NCBI GenBank assembly: GCA_963922205.1
Contig: CAWUHX010000225.1
Coordinates: 496,001-560,000 of the forward strand
Direction: 5' to 3'
Source: Romanomermis culicivorax
Lineage: Eukaryota > Nematoda > Enoplea > Mermithida > Mermithidae
DNA: 64,000 nt
Shown: one piece after another, positions 24,166 to 38,200 of the stretch
How the letters are laid out: every line of letters begins with the position of its first letter
Numbering within the stretch: the stretch's first letter is position 1
The notes under the pieces: model-generated
Databases searched by the model: none
Told to the model about the DNA's origin: nothing
What the model saw: the letters and a program-made list of their open reading frames with translations, nothing else
Position numbers and translations under genes: made by a program

Positions 24166-25404
24166 CACCACTAATTGAAAATTTGTCTGAGATATGCCCA
24201 AAAACACTAATTGATATTTACCAGCGATGCTATGATGGGTAGAAGCATCATTCCAGGGTTGATTATAATACAGCTATGATTTTATTCACGGAAAAACCTT
24301 TAGTGTTCCAGTCCTTTTCAATCTTGTGTCGAAAAAAATTGATGGTTGTTTTCATTCTTAAATGCTGTCATTACTATATGATCCTGTATTATTCACTATA
24401 AGATAACTGGCAGGACTGGGCTTGTGTGAAAGTGCTTTTCATTTAATGCATCACCGGATGCTGTTGTGGCTGTTAATACGGATTCGGATGTGGAATTGGT
24501 ACGTGGAATGCCGTTCTGGCTGTAGATGGCAGATCAGGAATTCCCATTGTTCCAACTAGATTTTATCGGATTCTGTAGTGTAAAGCGCAAATATGGATTG
24601 TACATAGCTGATTTTATTGTGTTATAAAAAGTATGTGTTTATATCGAGGCGTAAAAAGTGCATCATTTGTGACTCCCAATTTTGTTTGAAAATATCGAAC
24701 AAATCCGAATATGAAAAGTTCATAACTTCATGGCTAGCTTGGTCAGAAGACTGTACAATATAATGTTCCACACAATTCAATAAATTCAAATACTGACTGA
24801 ACTGCTTCAAACCGAAACAGTACAGTTAATAGCGGAGCTGTTTTTGTCACTTGGAAAGACTAACTTTCTACACAGGGTACAATATCAAGTCACATAGTGA
24901 TTCTAAAATGTCATTTTGTTCGAAAAATTTGCTTTAACACAAAAAAACTGCACCAGTTAAAAAATCCGTGTGTCAGACATTTGTAGATAGTAGAGATGAA
25001 TCTATGATGTCAGGATGCACATTCTAAACGTCAGAATTCAGTGTAAAAAATCAAAAATGATAAAAATCGACACCCACCATCAATATCTACATTTTGGGTT
25101 ACTGTCATCCACCAAAAGTTGCTCTAGAAGTATGGATTACAAATTCACCATCCACATCCGTGTATCTGCATTTCAGACAACTATTTGCCGTCTATATCTG
25201 CACTCAGAATACGAATTTCAGGCTGACCCTAATCTTTTCATTCCTATTTGGAGTGTGCCTTTTATATAGGTGGTAGACAGTCGTGAGACACATGATAGCC
25301 AGACCAAAGTAGCTTGCTAGCTATGAGTGAAGTACCTTTGATAAGTAGCTATGAAAGAGTAGCTTTTGATGTAATACCATGCATTCATGAACTTTGTTTT
25401 TCAG
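24166..25404. other. AT-rich, no gene recognised
   Basis: Nothing I can name. ORFs at 25015-25276 lack splice or homology support. It would be intronic if the exon at 7300 belongs to the gene at 25405. Confidence 0.4.
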
Positions 25405-27299
25405 ATGAGAACGTATTTTCTCGATCAAAACGGGCTGTCGATTCAATCGATCATTTAAATGATATACAGTTCAAAACTGCAGATCTACTGACCCAATTCA
25501 AGTTTCTTCAGAACATCTATGTCCAGCTACAAGCATACAAAATTCGCAACAGACAGGACGAGTGGGTCTGTTGTATTTGTAGGTGGGGTTGCAGCTGATG
25601 AGTCGCAGGCAGGATTGGGATTCCGAGGTTGCATCCTTAATGTACATGTTTCCCACACCCACGTTTACCCAATTAGCTCAATTACTTGTACTTAAACCCC
25701 AACACTAATTATCCCACCAATTAAGGAAAAAAGTCTAATTTCCTTAATTGTCTCCCTTATTACGTAAAGTCCAAAGGCGAGAGAGTTTTCTACCTTTATA
25801 TTTTACGCAATAAAACAAACGAAAAACTTACGTACAAAACGATAACGGGCGAGAAATATAAAATGATCAACTCCCACGCACTGGGGGAAGAGAAAGAAAA
25901 GCTGCATGTTGGGAGGCGACGAATGGCGAGAATAGTGGCAGCCGGCGAGGCACACAGCTAGTATATATAAAACGAACAACAATAATAATTGAGAGAGACC
26001 AGCGCACACGTACCGACATGCGTTACAGTAAGACGGCTGCTAATGGTCCGCATTGCTCTCTCCACTTGCCACCTGCCGGCCTCATACGCGCTTTGACAAA
26101 ACAACGAAAATCGGCGGAAAACACATTACGACAGGTCAGCATCAGACACCCGGCTTTCATTAGAAATATATCTGGTGGCATCTACGAATTCACACCTGAA
26201 GCAATCATCGCCAATATTCGTTTGCTTTCTGAAGATCAAAGGCAAGCTTTGGAAAATGCAGCTAGAATACGGAATCAAAATATCGCAAGAGAATTCGTCA
26301 ATCTAATACCTCTGCAAAGTGTTAGCTGTACAACAAAATTTCTGCACGAAAATCAACAATACACATTGCATGGCGAAGTTCATGCCCTGGATCAATTCGA
26401 ACTATCTTTGGATATTCTGTGCATGGAAGGTACAAAAATTCGACAAGCCTTTGAAACTCGAATTGCTAGGAAAAACAACCGTAAATGGCGTTGTCTATTC
26501 ATCGCTGCCGGACAAGATGTTCAAGTAAACCAAATACAAATTAGAGCCAAACATTTGCAAGATGTCACCAATGATGGCGATTTGTTTGGTCCAGCGTCTG
26601 AAACCAATGTGACTAGGAAGCAAATGAATTATTTGGCGCAAAAGATTCGAACCAAGTTGAGCATCGAGGAAGGTTATGAAGTTGAAGAAAAACTGGATCA
26701 AAAGATTGTTCAAAAATTGATGGATGTAGCCCAAAAAGGATTCGATCATATGGCGATAGATGAAGCTCTTAAAAAATTGTCGCACTTTGGGGCGAAATTT
26801 TCGAATGAGCTAGACTCGTCACCCAGCGAAATTAAGAGGCAATTGAGCAATAAATAAGCAATACGTCAGATGAACAATAAAAATTTGATAGTGGTCAATC
26901 AGAGTGACTCTCAACAGAAATCAACAGGCAAGGACGAGTCTAGCAAGTTCGGCTTCTACTTCGGAAACTCGAAAAATTCCACTTCGGCACAAAATTCACT
27001 GCTCGAAAATTCGCCATTCAGTTTGGGTCTTACCTTCGAAGCTGTGGATAAAAATCACGACAAGTGGCAAAAAGATAATTATTCGTCGCTGCAGCAGTTG
27101 AACGATTTGAATTGGGCCAGCAGGGACGAAATCAAATGGGCGCAGGAAGGATTGAAGATAGTACCAAAAAGTTTGAACGTAGCTGTGCTAAATCGAGCAT
27201 CATTGCAGAGAGATATCCAGCTTTCATATAGAAAACAGTACATCAAAGATGCGGCTTACAAGAAAGCAATGTCAATACCCACTGATGTGTACGTCCCAG
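25405..27299 (+). pseudogene. Large phase-1 exon of unknown gene, cut by a solo LTR
   Basis: I do not recognise the protein. A TTTTTCAG acceptor precedes 25405 in phase 1; the frame runs DENVFSRSKRAV... to DEWV at 25568, is broken by the solo LTR, and resumes in register at 26138 (SIRHPAF). Removing the LTR and one GGTC would restore a continuous frame. The protein is helical and charged, with no membrane segment. A TAA at 26855-26857 interrupts the same frame; the paralogous fragment at 52226-52400 has TTA at that codon, so the stop is probably a mutation. The frame continues to a CAG/GTAATG donor at 27299, again phase 1, compatible with the micro-exons at 29990 and 30134. Unspliced, it would stop at 27352. 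LTR insertion plus nonsense indicate a dead gene, unless the LTR is spliced out. Confidence 0.65.
25569..26133 (-). mobile_element. Solo LTR related to element 1, inserted in an exon
   Basis: About 565 bp, TGTTGTA...TTACGACA, reverse complement of a diverged relative of the element 1 LTR (for example GGATTGGGATTCCGAGGTTG and AATCGGCGGAAAACACA). It is flanked by a perfect 4-bp duplication GGTC (25565-25568 and 26134-26137). No internal sequence is present, so it is the product of LTR-LTR recombination. It splits the coding exon at a Val codon. Its divergence suggests an older insertion than element 1. Confidence 0.92.
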
Positions 27300-27352
27300 G
27301 TAATGTGCTGAAGGCTTTTTTGAAACTTCTAGTGCTCTCATCTACTGACTAA

Positions 27353-28437
27353 TAGAACTGGAGCAGGCACCATCATTGCCTCTTAAACTTGAGCTTAAGA
27401 TACAACTTAACTTTCTGCAATGTTATACCATATAAAAAAGTTAAGCTCCAGCTGAGCACCAGCTTGACTGGCATTACAAAAAAATGTTTAAGCTTCAGCT
27501 GAGCAAGAGACATAAGATTCAAACTTGAGTCACGGACTCAAGTCTGTTCGCCCCTTAAGCTGGAGCTTAAGTCGAACGAGTATTACGAAAGTTAAGCTAG
27601 TCCTTAAGCTGCAAATCAACGTGAAAAAATGAGAACTGGAGGTACCTGTCTTAAGTGCGTATTTTATGCTGTTGTACAATAATGGCTGGTCGCTTGGTTT
27701 TATTGCTTGATGAAGAAGAACGTCAAGATAGAATTCGCAAAAATCCCATTTTTCATGAATTTCGTCTTCATTTCTCTTTTTTTATAATATGATCAGCAAT
27801 AGAATCGATGAATGAACAAATTAACGAAAGCTAAGTGACCAAAGTGACCACTACCACTCAAGGTCACAAAAAACAAGGACGAGGGCAAGAAAATTGACAG
27901 TGAAAAAGATGACAACGGAAGTTGTGAAACTTTTCCTAGAAAATTGATAACGGCTAATCACTTTATTCACATACATGCTATCCGTGTTAGTATTTTTCAA
28001 TATGTTCAATGCATAGGTACTAGGTGCTACTGTCGGAGTATGCACACAGATGAAAATATATATCGTAGAGACACAATAAACTAATAAACATCATAGAGAC
28101 ACAAAAAATGTTGTCACAACAAGTTAAGCTACAGCTTAACTTTCAACACTATGCATATGAGAAAGATTAAGCTGAAGTTTAAGCTGATGCTCAGCAACAG
28201 CTTCGCTATGCTGCAGCTCTACTTCTTAGTATTACCGGCTTGAGCTGTAGCTTAACCAAGTTCCATCTTAACTTTCCACACAAATGATATAAGAATGTAG
28301 TTAAACTGCAGCTTGACTCGCCTCTCTTGCTCAACACCGGCTTGACTTATAGTAATATTGACTTAAGCTTCAGCTTAACCAAGACGGTCTTAAGCTCCAG
28401 CTCAAACTTAAGCTCTAGCTTTGTAGTAATTCCAGCC
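27353..28437. mobile_element. Foldback/MITE-like repeat rich in AGCTT palindromes
   Basis: Two blocks (27353-27620 and 28115-28437) are packed with self-complementary words such as TTAAGCTCCAGCTGAGC, TTAAGCTACAGCTTAA and GAGCTTAAG. They are separated by ordinary AT-rich DNA. The outer ends (CTGGAGCAGGCACC, and CCAGCCCCTGG at the other end) are roughly inverted. Related pieces occur at 49235-49390 and 51998-52215. No transposase is encoded. Confidence 0.6.
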
Positions 28438-29989
28438 CCTGGTCTTCAATTAGAAACCACACACAGGAGCTGAAAATTTTGATTGAACTTTCCCTCTAAT
28501 CTAATCTGTAACTTCTGTCTGTGTACTAATTTGAGATCTTGATGGGAATATATTTCCTAAACGATTGTGTCACAATTTGGCGCCTATCTCACTTTAGCGC
28601 CTGTCTTGTTTTGACACCTTGTCTCCCGTTGGCTCCCAAGCTGTGTTTCACTTTATTAACCATCTCAATTGGCACCTAATATGTGTGTTTTTTATCAAAG
28701 TAAGCTCCACGAGTTTGAAATTTTACATTGTGCATTTTTATAGTAAAAAAATCTACTAAAAAATCTATACTTTTTCTACGAAAATTTTCTTTGCTACAAA
28801 AAATCTACTGTACTTTCCCATACAAAAATTGTGTACTTTTACTAAGCCGCCGTTTTTTGTGTTAAATACCTTCATGTTGATTTAAATCATAAAATCAACA
28901 GTATGTGTGCGACAACAGTATAGAAATCTCACATTAAAGAAACGACGTGGAAAGTAAAAAATCAGTTTGTTAATCCTTTTCCTTTGTTTCCTGTATATCA
29001 AACCTTCATTGTTTCTTCCCCCTGTTTTAGTTTATTTCTTTCCATACTCATCATTATGACCCACTATTTTCTTATTGTTTCTGTTTGTTTCTCTATTTTT
29101 ATTTCAATACATTTCTTTTCCGTTTCATATTATCCACTGCTTCTCTCATTATCTGTAACTCGTATTTCAGCGTTCATTCATTTTTTAATTTGTTCGTCAT
29201 TTCATTCGCTTCTTCTTTTCCCGTTCTCTCTTCTCTTCTCTTTCTACTTTTCTTTTTTTAGTATTGTTTTATCATTTGATTCTCTTTTACTTGCTCATTT
29301 TTCACTTTTTAAATTTTCTCCAATCTTTCAAAATATTTGAATCATGTTTCCGTTTTTTGTTTTCACTTTCTCCTCATGTGTCATTTTTAGCTTTCGTTTT
29401 TCTTGTATTTGCATTTCGGTTTCTGTTTTGTATATTTTTATTTCTTTTTGTACTTTTTTCTTCCTGTATAATTTCTTTTTCTTTTCTGCCATCCTTTCTC
29501 TGTTCTTTTTTTAAAAACTAGCACATTTTGAGCGTTTTCATTCGCATTACTGAAAGATTTCTCATTGAGTGGTACCTCATATCGCTGAAAGTTTACCGAC
29601 GAAATTTGGCCTCACGTATAGATACAAAAGTTTTCGAAATTCCATGGGGATTTTCATAGCCTATTTTTACATGTTTTTTTCAAATTTGCTGAAACCCTGT
29701 TGATGCTAAGGCCTGGATTTGTATACCTATATTGCTTGTTTCAGGGTACCCTACATTTTTGGTACTCTGCACTTTGTCGTAGGATCATAATTGATTTTTT
29801 TCAACGATGGCATCCCCTACGTGCTTGTATACATTGCACTGACGTGATTCGGATCTCACACATATAAACCATTGACATCATAGCAAAAAATTCATAAAGA
29901 TACTTCATTAGGTTTTGTAATCAAAATGAAAAAATAATGATTGATGTGAGTGCTTTCACTCAGGTTTGTACATTATTTTTTCTTTTGAG
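28438..29989 (+). other. Intergenic/intronic, with pyrimidine-biased block
   Basis: The + strand from about 28970 to 29520 is strongly T/C-biased; the Phe/Ser/Leu-rich open frames there are a composition artefact. No gene or RNA recognised. Confidence 0.5.
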
Positions 29990-30034
29990 CTGTGGACATA
30001 GTTGATGAATTATATCGCACGATAAATGCAACAG
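29990..30034 (+). CDS. 45-nt micro-exon, unit 1
   Basis: TTTTCTTTTGAG precedes it and CAG/GTAAATTTGG follows. It is 45 nt, phase 1 on both sides, and reads xVDIVDELYRTINATG across the junctions. It resembles 30134-30178 and 53139-53183 in length, phase and residues (D at 6, Y at 9, N at 13, G at 16). It probably follows the large exon ending at 27299, whose donor is also phase 1. Confidence 0.55.
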
Positions 30035-30133
30035 GTAAATTTGGCTTCTACCCTAATTTCTGCACGATATGCAAAGTACAAGAAAATCAACATACTTCAG
30101 CTGAAATAGCCCTTTATGATGTTTTCTTTTCAG

Positions 30134-30178
30134 TTAAGAACATGCTCGATAGACTGTATCGTGAAGCAAATAAAACAG
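30134..30178 (+). CDS. 45-nt micro-exon, unit 2
   Basis: TTTTCTTTTCAG acceptor and ACAG/GTAAATTTGAG donor, 45 nt, phase 1-1, reading xKNMLDRLYREANKTG. It lies 99 nt after unit 1. Because the exon is symmetric and a multiple of three, it could be skipped or duplicated without shifting the frame. Confidence 0.55.
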
Positions 30179-30713
30179 GTAAATTTGAGTTTTAGCCATT
30201 CATGAAACTTTTCATACAGCAAGAAAAATTAATAAATCCTCTTTATGTCAAACTACTTGTTCGTGAGATGAAATTAAGGCCAATCAAGAGATTTTTTTGT
30301 CACCTCTTGCCTTCGGAACCTTTCAAAATTAATTGAAGAAAAAATTTTCTGACAATTCTGTACTTAGTGAACTTTTCGAGCTCTAATCAATACAAATATT
30401 ACGGACAGTTTTTGAGGAAATGCTCAACATTTTGATTATGTTTTGTGTTAGAATGATTCATCTCCAAGGCTTGAGCGTGCATTGGGAATCGTTGGGGTTA
30501 AACACTTATCTGTACGAATTCAATGTACTACGTTGCAGTGCTATATCTGTCTAAAGGACTGACAGGAAAACTTTGACCTGATAAATTTGACACAAAAGAT
30601 TTTACTTCAAGCAGCCGCCATGCTATTTTGATAACAAAAAATATGCCATATAAATCAGTGTGATAACTTGATTAGATGGGATTAAGACGGCTTTCAGTCA
30701 GAAACAGTTTTAT

Positions 30714-31090
30714 GGCCGTCTTGGTCTAGTGGTTATCGCCTCTGACAGCTAGTCTCAACAACCAGGTTTGATTCCGGGTGTAACGCAGGATTGAATTTCC
30801 AGCAGTTGGTCAAGGCGGACTCAGCCTTCATCCTCTCTGGGTAGATAAATTGAGTAGGTGAGCTGCTTGTCACAGTCTAATCTGCCCAGTTAGCATTTTG
30901 GCCATAGTGCAGGAAGAGATCAGGTGGACCTATTCCATTGTGATGTAGGAAGCCAAACAAATCCTGCTTGTCAGGCAGACGCCAGCCTGTAGAATGTGGC
31001 CTCCACTAGGTAGTAAACAGCTCCCAAAGAGCTCCTCTCATATAAGGTGAGCATTTATAAGACCCTATAGTCCTGTAAAATCTGCCTTTC
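30714..31090 (+). mobile_element. tRNA-derived SINE, second family
   Basis: A tRNA-like head carries an A box (TGGTCTAGTGG) and a B box (GGTTTGATTCC, CpG-decayed from the usual GGTTCGATTCC). It is followed by a non-tRNA body of about 300 bp containing hairpin-like segments. It differs from the dimeric SINEs at 23.7 and 62.2 kb. The exact 3' end is uncertain. Confidence 0.55.
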
Positions 31091-33029
31091 CGGCTTTGTT
31101 AGGAAAATCGGTAGATGTAGCCGAAAAAATTAAAAAATGTTTCATATTGAAAAGTAGTTGCCCTCCTTTAGTTAAAGATAATTTACATGTGAAAAATGTT
31201 CTCAGGTCTCTTTTACTGAGACTGGAAAGTGGGTACTTTCAGTATTCTCACGGCTTTTTACGCAATCTACCGATGCATAGGGTTGTAGATATGTGAAGAT
31301 ATCTAAGCAGTCTGTATAAGCTTTTCGACTGAAGACTCCAGGAGTAAGAGCTGCATCTGAAGGATTTTTAGGACAATGCTGTGTTTTGCTGTGCTTCGAA
31401 CAAAAATAGTCTATAAAAATAGATTATACTCAACTTATTTTAATGATCGAGTCAATGAAAGTGAATTTGATACGGAAAACTTGGGAAAGTTCAATACTTT
31501 GGTGAATGAGTAACATTTTTTTGTACACGAGTGGAGAACAAAGAAAATAAAAATTTTGTCCCATAACCTTTGTGAATGATCAAAACTTCGCGAGTAACAT
31601 TCAGGCACTGAGGTTTAGTTTCGCTAAAGTCCTTTAGGCTTAAAGTAGAGCCGAAGATTATTTGAGAAACAAAAGGTGAAATCACAATTTTAATGGCTTC
31701 ACTAACGTTGTGACCAATCAGCCACACACAAAGGTTACCATTCCTATCGAATTGGGTTTTTTTCAACACCGATTTTCAAAATAAATCCTTTGCATCGCCC
31801 ATATCTACGAATCAAATCTGACCGAGTTTTCAGTTTAGTACGAATTTAATCAATGATACCAAAGTATAAGATCTATACTTTTTTCTACTTGATTCAAATG
31901 TGTGAATAAGGATCAATAAAAGTAAAAGGAAAAGTAAAACAAATATTTCGAATTTACTGCTACATTTTAGCACATTTTATTTTTTCCTGCCTCATGCAGC
32001 ACGAGTATATGCATTCATGATATATATTTTTCCACGATATTCCAAAGGTAAACATCCTTTTTTGTTTTTTCTTTAGTTTTGGGGTATTTCTAACACAGCT
32101 CTTACATATAGCATGAGTGACATGCCACATTTTACATGTGTTTTTTTGATATGATCAAGATTATCTCTTCTGCCAACTTCAGCACTGTAGTTCCATCTAG
32201 TAGCGTTTTGTGAAGGTGATGAAATTTCAGCACTTGTTGTATATGAAAAATTTTGAACTCGTGTTGTTGATTCACCTAAACATTATTAAATGATTTAGAA
32301 ATCAAGATGTGTGAAGCAGGATTTGCTTCAAATAGGTTCAGACCATAAAAATAGATTCTTGCCTTTCAAACTTCAGCATGGCAACCTGTGCATGTGCAAC
32401 AGTAGGAGTCATGACCGCCAGGATAGTGAGAGTTGCCTCTGTTACTGTAGCTGGCTCTGTTATTTTCGCAATTTGAGTTGACTCTGGTGTCATTTTCAAA
32501 CTTGGGATTGTAAAAATTTGATATCAGTTGCCAGTATAGGGGACAAGTTGACTATTAAACTTAGATCGAGTTTTGGAATTAATGATCATTAACGATTCAC
32601 AATGTGCCATGTTGTGTGTATTGCTTTTATGAGTTTCATACCAGTGACCAGTAGACTGAACATGTGAAAAACATCAGCTATTTGCTGCAAGAGATCAGTT
32701 ATTTTACTTATAGGGACAGTATTTTCACTAATAGAGACGAGGTAACATTGTTTTTCCTGAATTGTGCAGACTTCTAAGGCTTCATGCAGAATATTCTTTT
32801 GTGATATCTGAAATCAAAAAGTGTAAAGCAGGATTTGATTCCAATAGGTTCAAACCCCAAGAAAAAGGTTTTTACCTTGTTTTGGGCGCTGGCATCACAG
32901 ACTCCAAAAAAGGTGAATTGAGCAGCACCAAAACTTCGACGATTTAACCCAATGTGGGAAATGTAGGATTTCACAAATTTAGCTAGATGGAATGAAACAA
33001 AAGCGGAAATAAAATGTTATGATTATTAT
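31091..33029. other. No gene recognised; a diverged internal duplication
   Basis: A stretch at about 32299-32390 (AAGCAGGATTTGCTTC, AATAGGTTCAGACC) recurs in diverged form at 32811-32900 (AAGCAGGATTTGATTC, AATAGGTTCAAACC), about 510 bp apart. The short frame at 32762-32947 is unsupported. Confidence 0.4.
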
Positions 33030-34439
<1,410 letters not shown>

Positions 34440-34452
34440 TCCCTCGGCCCTC
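34440..34452 (-). promoter_or_regulatory. Polypurine tract of element 2
   Basis: On minus, GAGGGCCGAGGGA directly precedes the 3' LTR. Confidence 0.75.
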
Positions 34453-35202
34453 AAAACCGACCAACGGGAGGTGAAAACCTTTCTGCAGCCTGAGTCTCAT
34501 ACTGAGGCCCCGACTGCATAACAGTTTTCCCCTCGGAAAACAAATTTTTGGGGCTACCCCCTCCAAGATGTGATCCAGCCCCTACCAGGTCCTTCAGGTG
34601 ACGGCGACCTTGACCAATCCATTCGGCAGGGCACTCCCTTTCGGGCTACCGGAAACGATCACGAACGTAGTTCGGCCTGGACTTTGACGTCGATCTGTGC
34701 CTAGATCCGGGGCGTCGCCGTTCCTCTTCTCCCATTTCCTGGTTTTTACAACCTCGGTGATGAGGTGCCCCAGGTGCGCTTCCTCCCCGGTCGGCCGCTC
34801 GCCACATCGCTCCGTCCAATACAAATCTACTCAGTAAAAAATATTTTCTATAAAATATTTCAAATATCTACTTACGAAATAATTTTATAAACGCGAATAA
34901 AATTTTCACGTCTTCATCTTTTTCAGGCCCTGAAAGTAAACAAGAAAAAATACGGGGGCTATATACACGCCCGAAATAAGATGGACGGAAATAACGAATT
35001 TTTGCCGGGCAACTTTTGGGCACCCGAAACGAGAAAAAATTTAAAATTTAAAGCAACAATAAAACGAGATAATATATTTTTTTTTTTTTTTTTTTTTTTT
35101 TGTATTTTGTATTTTATTTGTGTTTTTGTATTTTTGTATTTTTGAAATAAAATTTGTACAAAATAACGAATTTTGGTCCAAAAGTGATGCGGCTATATGA
35201 AA
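34453..35202 (-). other. 3' noncoding region of element 2
   Basis: No long frame on minus. A run of about 25 A on minus (35078-35102) lies about 100 nt after the end of the third ORF. It may be a relic of a retroposed transcript end or simple slippage. Confidence 0.6.
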
Positions 35203-38200
35203 TTATTGTTGCCCGCCGCCACCATAACCGCCGTATTGGAAGCTACCACGGCGAGGGTAGGGACCACCCCGAGCTCCACGACCCCTGAGGAATCCCCCAA
35301 AAACTCCTCGAGGTTGGGCCACACGAGGGGGTCCGCCCATCGCCTGTCCTCTATACGGTTGCGGATTAACCATCTTAAAGGGTCTACCTTGACCCTGTCC
35401 CTGACCCCAGCCCCGGCCATATCCCCCTCCAGTTCCCCTCTGGTACGAGCCCTGAGTGGAACTTACGGAAGATACTCCTGAAGCTGAGGTAGTGGACCTA
35501 CCTTGACTTTGTTGATTCCCATATGGTAATTTGAATACTCCAGGCTGGTGCCGACCCTGCGAGTGAGACGATTGTCGCGAGTGCTGGCTCCTAGTCCTGG
35601 ATGCATCCCTAGGTTGTCTTTCCGTTAACATTGGAATCTTGAAGGGTTGCCCCTCCTCATCCTCGGCCTTCTGGAACTTCCCAGAAAATTTCTGAACCAT
35701 ATCAGACAACCTTCTTTTCGCTGCCATATCTACTGCAGTTTGTTGGTGCTCCTGCATTCGGTTGGCATACGCTTCCCTGAATGCTGTACTACCTTCTCCC
35801 CGCAGGTAGATAGAATAATACCTTTCTGTGACAAATGATTTGGCCCCTGCATCAATTGCACCAATATGTCTCGGGCCTAACTGCTGTTGTTCTAACTTTA
35901 GCAACACCATGGTACATAAGTATCTCACGGCTGCCATCACTATTTCCGCATCAAAATGATGAAACCAATTTGGCATGAACTTGAGCCAAATATACTCCCA
36001 AATGGGCTCAGGAACGTTTACATGATCATACAGGAAACCACCCTGAACATCAAAGTGATCCCCGTAGTTCTCGTAAAGCTCCTCTACTCCATTATTGACC
36101 AATGCCCAGATGATTTGGTTCCTATTATCATCTGGCATATCCTGAGCAAAAAATTCGATCACCTCCGGTGTCGAAAAATCTATCCTTCCCTTCACCAAGG
36201 GAAACTTCTTATGGACATCCCAGTAGTCTCTCAAAACAGAACTTAGGTACTCCAAAGTTACTTCCTTATGTCTACTTCTCTTGACCGATTTTGTCGGTTC
36301 CGACGTAGAGGGTTTAGAAACAACTTTTTTCCCTGAAGCGCTGCTCTGGTCCTGCTGAGAAGTCTTATCGACCTTAGACAAGGGCTTAGCCAAAGTACTT
36401 TTCGTCGTTGCACTTACCTGAGATGCAGACGATTTACTAGGTACTTTAGCCGAAGCAACCGTCGACTGCACCTGACTCGTAGAACTTTTGGTTCCAGGCA
36501 TCAGGCTCGTCGGCGTAGTTCCAGTCTTGGATTTGGTTGAATCCGTCAATAAAGTTGTAGATCCTGCAAACTTCAAATCCACAGACGTAGAACTCCCTGT
36601 CTGTTCTCCTTCACCATCACTGATTTCAATAACATCTTCTTCCTCTCTCTTCTTAGCCCTATTGGCCTTTCGGGTTAATTTTCGTCTTCCTAATCTTTTA
36701 ATTTGATCGTCCGTACGACCTTCTGCTCTGAACTTTCTAACCTCTTCCGCAGTATACATACCTGGTATACCACCGTCCATACTTGGATCTCTGGGCGCTA
36801 CTTGAACTGTCGGCGTAACCTTGCTGACCGCAGGTTGGATGACCTGCTTACTAGAAGGTTGCGTCGGCAATTTCGGGATATGATAAGCAGTAGGCGGCTT
36901 GGCTGGAGCTTGCACGACTGTAGGTGCTGCCGGAGGCGTCGGCTGCGCCGTAAAACCAGCCAATACCTGCTCCAGCTGCTTCTGCTGCTGATCTAATCTC
37001 GCTTTCTGCTCCGCAAGCTGCTTAGTAAAAATCTCCTTTTGTCTTTCGATTTCCTTTTCAGCTTGCTCCCTGAGCCTTGCTTCAATTTCCTCTATTGCTG
37101 GACTTGCAGCAATCATTATGAGATTGCTTTCATCCAACATCTGCTCTGCCCTGACATCCATTCCAGAAAGTAAACTCTCTGTCTGATCTAGTAAAGAAGT
37201 TACCTGTGTTTCTTGATCAGGCTGTATCAACGATTCAACAGTGACCTCATTGTCCACTTCTAAATCGTCTCCTACCTGATTCAAGTCTATGGGGGTGTTG
37301 AGGTCTGCAGGTATCGCTTGTTGCTGTGCTTTCGCCGCAACAGGCTCAGCCTGCATCCCCTGCACCTGACCCAAACTACTCATATCAACTCCAGATTGTT
37401 GACTCACCGTTGTGCTTACCTCAGTGCCTGTAACCGGCACTGCTGGCTGCTTACCTGTCGGTGTCACTACAACCTTATCACCAATATGCGTAATCGTAAA
37501 ACCTGGAGCATCGGACGGCAATATCCGCTCGAAAAATGGCGGCTCGTAACCTGGAACGTATTCCGGTTGATACGCTAAGAGGCTCTTTTTCTGATTCTCC
37601 TTTGTTGCGTCCTCACTCATATCTATCGGGTATCGCAATCCTGGAACTCGGACAGCTATCTGGCGGAAGTAAAACCTCTGATAGCAGTAGGGATTATCTT
37701 TGTACTGCGGACACTCCGCCAAATGCTTCCTTTTATCTTCCGGTCTTTGCTCCCATGACTTTGTCTTGGGCCAAAATCGGATCGGCAGAAATCCGAAACG
37801 ATTTCCCCAACATGTAATAGAATCGCCCTTGGTTGGCGTATGTACCTCTGTTACTGGAAGACTATTCAAAAATGACAAGTACTGACCGTACCTATCTCCC
37901 CTCCACAACATCTTCAAGAGTTGTTCCTTTCCCTCAGGGCTAAAGGATCTCAAATAGTTGTGGTCACGGAGAGAGGTAAGGTACTCTTCGGCTTCCTCTC
38001 TGCAAGCTGGCCAAAACAAATGAAACGTCAGAGGAACTTTATTATACACTGACTCCAAATTCTTAAAATTGTCCTCGATCAATATTTCAGAATAAGGAGC
38101 AATATCCATACTCCAGTGTTGCCTTACGTAGGAGTCTTTACCATTCGAAACTCTGACTGGTTCATACTCGTGGTAATCAACTTCCAGAGATGGTATCTCC

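Noticed and set aside
28565-28690. Relic of the GGCGCTCARTTGTC minisatellite
   Set aside because: Only a few GGCGCC/TGTC words with irregular spacing; not convincing.
28984-29521. Hydrophobic 118-codon and 85-codon frames that look like membrane proteins
   Set aside because: The + strand is T/C-biased over the whole block, which alone gives Phe/Leu/Ser frames; no homology or splice support.
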